Positions 59,909 to 64,000 of a stretch of DNA of 64,000 nt are shown one piece after another. The position numbers and the translations under genes are program-made. The stretch is taken from positions 62,001 to 126,000 of the forward strand of contig DASPNM010000019.1 in assembly GCA_035626515.1 (NCBI GenBank), read 5' to 3'. The DNA comes from DASPNM01 sp035626515. GTDB lineage: Bacteria; Bacteroidota; Bacteroidia; Chitinophagales; Chitinophagaceae. Position 1 is the stretch's first letter, and every line of letters starts with the position of its first letter. The notes beneath the pieces are model-generated. The model was not told where the DNA came from. It saw nothing but the letters and a program-made list of their open reading frames with translations, and ran no database searches.

Positions 59909-62071
59909 ATGAGTCATCTCAGGAAGTTCGGTCTTGTTTTTCTGCTTCTTATTTCCACGCGCGCCTTCGCCGATGAGGGGATGTGGCTCCCGCAGCTGCT
60001 CGAAAAACTGAACGAGGGCAGAATGAAGAGCCTGGGGATGAAGATCAGCGCCAAGGACATCTACAGTATTAATAAAGGAAGCCTTAAGGATGCGATCGTA
60101 AGCTTCGGGGGCTTTTGCACCGGGGAAGTAATTTCTACCAGCGGCCTTCTCTTAACAAACCACCACTGCGGGTTTGACGCAATTCAAAATCACTCGACTG
60201 TTGAGCGCAATTACATCCAGGACGGGTTTTGGGCACGCAACCACAACGAAGAAATTCCAAACCCGGGATTGTTCGCCACTTTTATTGTGCGTATCGACGA
60301 CGTGTCGAAGGACGTGCTTAAGGGTGTTGCGCCGTCCATGAGCGAGAGCGAGCGGCAGGCGGTGATTGATAAGAACATTGCCGAGGTCCGGAAAACTGTC
60401 CGGAAGGAAAGCCACCAGGACGCTTTCGTCCGCGCCTTTTTTGAAGGCAACCAATATTTCCTTTTTGTGACGGAAACTTACCGCGATGTGCGGCTGGTGG
60501 GCGCGCCCCCTTCCTCGATCGGCAATTTCGGAAAGGACACCGACAACTGGATGTGGCCGCGGCATACGGGCGACTTTTCGCTGTTTCGTATTTACGCGGG
60601 CCCCGACAACAAACCGGCCGAATATGCGCCTGGCAACAAACCGTATGTCCCCCGCCGCGCACTCTCCATTTCGCTGGGCGGCGTGAAGGAAGGCGACTTC
60701 ACCATGGTCTTCGGATTCCCCGGGCGCACTACAGAATACCTGCATTCGTCGGCTGTCGAGCAGATTATGACGGTAAATGACCCGGTAAAAATTGGGATCC
60801 GCACCAGGGCGCTGGGAGTGATAGATGAGTTCATGCGCAAGGACGAGCAGATCAAGATTCAATACGCAGCCAAATATGCGGGCATCTCAAACTCCTGGAA
60901 GAAATGGCAGGGTGAAGTGCTGGGGCTGACCCGCACGGATGCGGTAGGTCGCAAGAAAAAATATGAGGCCGAGTTCCAAAAGCGCGTAGATCGTAATCCG
61001 GCGTGGAAGCAGAAATATGGAAACCTGCTTTCGGAACTGGGAAAGCTCTACGGCGAATTTCGAGACTATGGGATGGCGCGCGACTATTACACGGAAATCA
61101 TCGGCCGCATCGAGCTGTTCGTGATAGCCAGCCAGCTGAACTCGCTGTTGACGGCTTTCGAAAGAGATGGAGAGCCGGGCTATAACCAGCGGCTGGCCCA
61201 GGTGAAGCCTGCGCTTGCGGATCTATATAAAGAATACAGCCCGGTCGTGGACCAAAAACTTTTTGCGGCCCTAATGGAAGTGTATGCCACCGGGCAGCCA
61301 AAAGAATATATTTCACCCATGGTGTTGTCGCGCGCCCAGCAGGCAGGCGATTATACGAAATGGGCGGAAAAGCTTTACGCGGACACCGACCTCGACGATG
61401 CAGCTGTCACCCTGGGACGACTTTCGCAGCCGGCGACGGATGTGGTAAATTATTTGAAGAATAACCCCGCGATCGCTTTGTACGTCGACATTCTCCGCAC
61501 TTACCAAAGCAAAGTCCAGGGAAGGCTGAACAGCCTCCAGTCGCAGATCAATCAGCTGCAGCGGAACTACATGCAGGCCCAAATGGATGTGATGAAGGAA
61601 AAAACTTTTTATCCCGACGCAAACAGCACCATGAGGGTAACTTTTGGAAATGTGCGCGGCTACAATCCCCGCGATGCGGTGCACTACGATTACTATACTT
61701 ACCTGGATGGTGTCATTGAAAAGTACAAACCCGGAGACTACGAATTTGATTTGCCGCAAAAACTGATCGACCTCTACCATGCGAAGGATTTTGGCCCCTA
61801 CGCAATCAAAGGCAGGCTCCCCGTTTGCTTCATCGCATCCAACCATACCACGGGCGGCAACTCGGGAAGTCCGGCGCTCGATGCGTACGGCAACCTGGTG
61901 GGGCTGAACTTCGACCGCGTCTGGGAGGGGACCATGAGCGATATCAATTATGATCCTTCGATCTGCCGCAACATTATGGTCGACGTGCGCTACATATTAT
62001 TTATTATAGACAAATACGCGGGCGCCGGTCACCTGATCCGGGAAATGAAACTGGTTCCTCCGCCGAAATAA
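59909..62071 (+). CDS. S46 family dipeptidyl-peptidase, DPP11-like
   Basis: 720 residues with signal peptide (FGLVFLLLISTRAFA). S46 peptidases are periplasmic chymotrypsin-fold enzymes that release dipeptides and are common in Bacteroidota. The catalytic His is H85 in TNHHCGFDA, and the nucleophile is Ser652 in GGNSGSPALD. Eighteen residues later is Arg670 (NFDRVW). In the characterised Porphyromonas enzymes the equivalent position is Gly in DPP7 and Arg673 in DPP11, where Arg gives specificity for Asp/Glu at P1. So a DPP11-type acidic specificity is predicted. Confidence 0.93.
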   Translation: MSHLRKFGLVFLLLISTRAFADEGMWLPQLLEKLNEGRMKSLGMKISAKDIYSINKGSLKDAIVSFGGFCTGEVISTSGLLLTNHHCGFDAIQNHSTVERNYIQDGFWARNHNEEIPNPGLFATFIVRIDDVSKDVLKGVAPSMSESERQAVIDKNIAEVRKTVRKESHQDAFVRAFFEGNQYFLFVTETYRDVRLVGAPPSSIGNFGKDTDNWMWPRHTGDFSLFRIYAGPDNKPAEYAPGNKPYVPRRALSISLGGVKEGDFTMVFGFPGRTTEYLHSSAVEQIMTVNDPVKIGIRTRALGVIDEFMRKDEQIKIQYAAKYAGISNSWKKWQGEVLGLTRTDAVGRKKKYEAEFQKRVDRNPAWKQKYGNLLSELGKLYGEFRDYGMARDYYTEIIGRIELFVIASQLNSLLTAFERDGEPGYNQRLAQVKPALADLYKEYSPVVDQKLFAALMEVYATGQPKEYISPMVLSRAQQAGDYTKWAEKLYADTDLDDAAVTLGRLSQPATDVVNYLKNNPAIALYVDILRTYQSKVQGRLNSLQSQINQLQRNYMQAQMDVMKEKTFYPDANSTMRVTFGNVRGYNPRDAVHYDYYTYLDGVIEKYKPGDYEFDLPQKLIDLYHAKDFGPYAIKGRLPVCFIASNHTTGGNSGSPALDAYGNLVGLNFDRVWEGTMSDINYDPSICRNIMVDVRYILFIIDKYAGAGHLIREMKLVPPPK

Positions 62072-62092
62072 CCTGGCGGGTGTTGTGATCGT

Positions 62093-62123
62093 TTTGGGCC
62101 AGGGGGCAAAAGCCCTAACTTTG
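62093..62123 (+). promoter_or_regulatory. promoter of the PpiD/SurA-like gene
   Basis: -33 element TTTG (62093-62096), 19-base spacer and -7 element TAACTTTG (62116-62123), both Bacteroidota consensus. The ATG is 48 bases downstream at 62172. Confidence 0.75.
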
Positions 62124-62171
62124 CCGTCCTTTTACAGGCGTTGAAAACACCCTAAAAACCCTCTTTGGAGT

Positions 62172-64000
62172 ATGTCGTTTATTCAAAAGATCCGGGATAA
62201 GTACGCGAGAATCGCCGTGATCGCGATCGCCCTGGCGCTGCTTGGTTTCATTATGATGGATGCGCTGATCGGCCGCAACCAGGGATTGTTCGGGGGCGGG
62301 CCCTCCGATCTCATTGGAAAAGTGAACGGAGTCAGGATCCGCTACAACGAGTTCGAGACGAAAGTGAAGCAGCAGGAAGACTTCATGGTGCAACAGGGAT
62401 ATGCGCAGCCCGGCGAGACCGGCCGGCAGCAGGCACTCGAGCAGATTTGGACGCAGGAGGTAAACCGCATCCTGATGGAAGAACAGTTTTCCGCTTTGGG
62501 CATCGAGGTGGGCGCGAAGGAAATAAACGATATCCTGTTCGGGCCCAACGCGCCGGAGGACCTGAAAAAACAGTTCACAGATCCCAACACCGGGCAGTTC
62601 GACGTGGCGAAGGCGGTGAGCACGATCAACGAGATGAAGAAAAAGGGAACTCCCGAACAGAGGCAAAGTTTTAATAATTACGTGGGGCAGCTCGAGTACA
62701 CCCGCCGTACGGAAAAGTTCAATTCGCTCATAGCAAACAGCACCCACTTTCCCAAATGGCTTTTGGAAAAGCAGATCGCAGACAACAGCCAGCTCGCGAA
62801 AATCTCCGTGGTGCGGGAGTTGTACAGCTCGGTGCCCGACAGCCTGGCAAAGGTTTCCGATGAAGAGATCCAGGATTTTATTAACAAGCACAAAAAAGAT
62901 TACAAGCAGCCCGAATCACGCAGCATCGCGTATGTCTCGTTCAGCGCCAGGCCGAGCGCGGCAGACAGCGCTGCCGCCAGGAACCGCGCGCTGGAGCTGA
63001 AAGCCGAATTCGATACCACCACCGATGTTCCTGGTTTTATGTCACGCTACGGCACTCAGTATTATTATTCCGGGTATGTAAGTGAAAAGACGATCCAGGT
63101 TCCGGCCAAAGATTCCATCTTCCGGACGCCGGTGGGACAAGTGTACGGCCCGTATCTCGACGGAAGCAATTATATGCTGGCGAAAGTAGAAGGTGCGCGC
63201 AGGATGCCGGATACCGTAAAGGTGCGCCACATCCTGATCGGGCTGGAGAAAAAAGATGAAACCGGGCAGGTGCTGGAAACGCGCGACACGATGACCGCGC
63301 GCCGGTTGATCGACAGCGTGCGGACGCTGATCAGCGGCGGGCAGAACTTCGATTCTGTGGCTGCGAAGCTTTCGGAAGACCCGGGGAGCAAAGACAAAGG
63401 CGGCGTTTATGAGAATGTACCTTCCGGGCAGATGGTGGCCGAGTTTAACGACTTTATTTTTCTCAATCCCGTAGGCGCAAAAGGTGTTGTGAAAACGGAA
63501 TTCGGCTATCATTACATAGAAGTTCTCTCCCAAAAAGGAAATTCGACGGGCTACAAGATTGCATACGCCGGCGTTCCAATAGAGGTAAGTCCTGAAACCG
63601 ATCAGAATGCCAGCAATCTCGCCAACGATTTTGCGGCACAGGCACGCGACATCAAAACGTTTGATGAGCTGTACGAGAAAAAATTCAAGGCGGAAGGGGT
63701 GACCAAGGCCATCGCGACCGATATTAAGCCGGGAGCGTTCGAGATCCCGGGCCTCGGAGTGTCGCGCTCTTTTGTAAGAAATGTATACGAAGCGCGCCAG
63801 GGCCGGGTCATGAACCCTGAAAAGGTTGGGGACAATTACATTGTGGCGGTAGTCACTGAAGCATTTGAAGAGGGCACACAGACGGCGAGCTACGCGCGCA
63901 ACGCAGTCGAGCCGCTGCTTCGCAACAGGAAAAAGGCCCAGGTTTTGAAACAGAGGGTGGGCAATGTAACAACCCTCGAGGCTGCTTCGGCGGCACTGAG
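62172..64000 (+). CDS. peptidylprolyl isomerase, PpiD/SurA-like (partial)
   Basis: The frame is open from the ATG at 62172 to the window edge, so at least 609 residues; the true end is outside. An N-terminal membrane anchor (about 14-32; IAVIAIALALLGFIMMDAL) leads to a SurA_N-like chaperone helical domain (about 45-240; GKVNGVRIRYNEFE, LEQIWTQEVNRILMEEQ). A parvulin rotamase domain follows (about 340-455; VRHILIG, FDSVAAKLSEDPGSKDKGG, EFNDFIFLNPVG, TEFGYHYIEVL). This is the PpiD layout: inner-membrane anchored folding helper for exported proteins. It has its own promoter. Confidence 0.93.
   Translation, partial: MSFIQKIRDKYARIAVIAIALALLGFIMMDALIGRNQGLFGGGPSDLIGKVNGVRIRYNEFETKVKQQEDFMVQQGYAQPGETGRQQALEQIWTQEVNRILMEEQFSALGIEVGAKEINDILFGPNAPEDLKKQFTDPNTGQFDVAKAVSTINEMKKKGTPEQRQSFNNYVGQLEYTRRTEKFNSLIANSTHFPKWLLEKQIADNSQLAKISVVRELYSSVPDSLAKVSDEEIQDFINKHKKDYKQPESRSIAYVSFSARPSAADSAAARNRALELKAEFDTTTDVPGFMSRYGTQYYYSGYVSEKTIQVPAKDSIFRTPVGQVYGPYLDGSNYMLAKVEGARRMPDTVKVRHILIGLEKKDETGQVLETRDTMTARRLIDSVRTLISGGQNFDSVAAKLSEDPGSKDKGGVYENVPSGQMVAEFNDFIFLNPVGAKGVVKTEFGYHYIEVLSQKGNSTGYKIAYAGVPIEVSPETDQNASNLANDFAAQARDIKTFDELYEKKFKAEGVTKAIATDIKPGAFEIPGLGVSRSFVRNVYEARQGRVMNPEKVGDNYIVAVVTEAFEEGTQTASYARNAVEPLLRNRKKAQVLKQRVGNVTTLEAASAAL

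Overview
The window reads as chromosomal DNA of a Bacteroidota bacterium, probably of the Chitinophagales/Chitinophagaceae kind, with moderate to high GC. The reasons are an IPExxxVDY-family protein, an S46 dipeptidyl-peptidase, a Rho factor with a long charged N-terminal insert, a PolX-type PHP protein with a degenerate polymerase centre, ArsR/ArsM of the Bacteroidota type, several promoters matching the Bacteroidota -7 consensus TAnnTTTG, and intergenic AGTC-type and palindromic repeats of a kind common in this phylum. No rRNA, CRISPR array, prophage or classical insertion sequence is visible. Gene density is high, genes lie on both strands, and one tRNA gene (Phe, GAA) is present. The last gene runs off the right edge.

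Layout. 0.3-6 kb: an SDR oxidoreductase, a UvrD/PcrA helicase that carries an inserted DUF559 nuclease cassette, a secreted protein and a lipoprotein nuclease. 6-8.7 kb: a MASE1 sensor kinase with its response regulator. 8.7-14.4 kb: the mutagenic repair cassette imuA-imuB-dnaE2. 14.4-20.7 kb: a NarL-type regulator that lacks its phospho-acceptor Asp, an M20 peptidase, a universal stress protein, a PolX-like protein and asnS. 21-26.4 kb: rho, then mnmH and selD (selenium use in tRNA). 26.5-36.5 kb: CtlX-type hydrolase, pterin dehydratase, IPExxxVDY protein, M28 and M20 peptidases, feoB, a serine beta-lactamase-like protein, chrA, nadD and feoA. 36.5-38.9 kb: ybeY and mnmG. 38.9-42.1 kb: a three-gene operon joining SET-domain methyltransferases to ATP-grasp ligases, including one ATP-grasp/SET fusion. 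42.2-47.4 kb: ssb, a zinc-ribbon protein, a DUF1801 protein, tRNA-Phe followed by decayed copies of its 3' end, an SGNH-like/MBOAT acyltransferase pair and a small Spy-like protein. 47.7-55.6 kb: an orphan barrel-like protein, recQ, manC, a PolB-like exonuclease, RidA with an aminotransferase, and an EamA transporter. 55.6-57.0 kb: an arsenic operon, arsR-arsM, ending in an unlisted 26-codon Cys-rich peptide gene. 57.0-64 kb: a lytic transglycosylase, nadA, a gene-free region with DnaA-box-like sites, a DPP11-like peptidase and a SurA/PpiD-type foldase.

Two things stand out. The SET/ATP-grasp operon (38913-42057) looks like a dedicated ligation-plus-methylation pathway for which I know no product. 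The UvrD gene contains a complete DUF559 endonuclease reading frame, bounded by GC-rich palindromic repeats in inverted orientation and inserted in frame between helicase subdomains; related repeats occur elsewhere in the window, which suggests a small mobile element. The Cys-rich peptide that ends the ars operon is the third item of interest.

All calls come from reading the sequence. No database search or folding program was run, so family names rest on recognised motifs.
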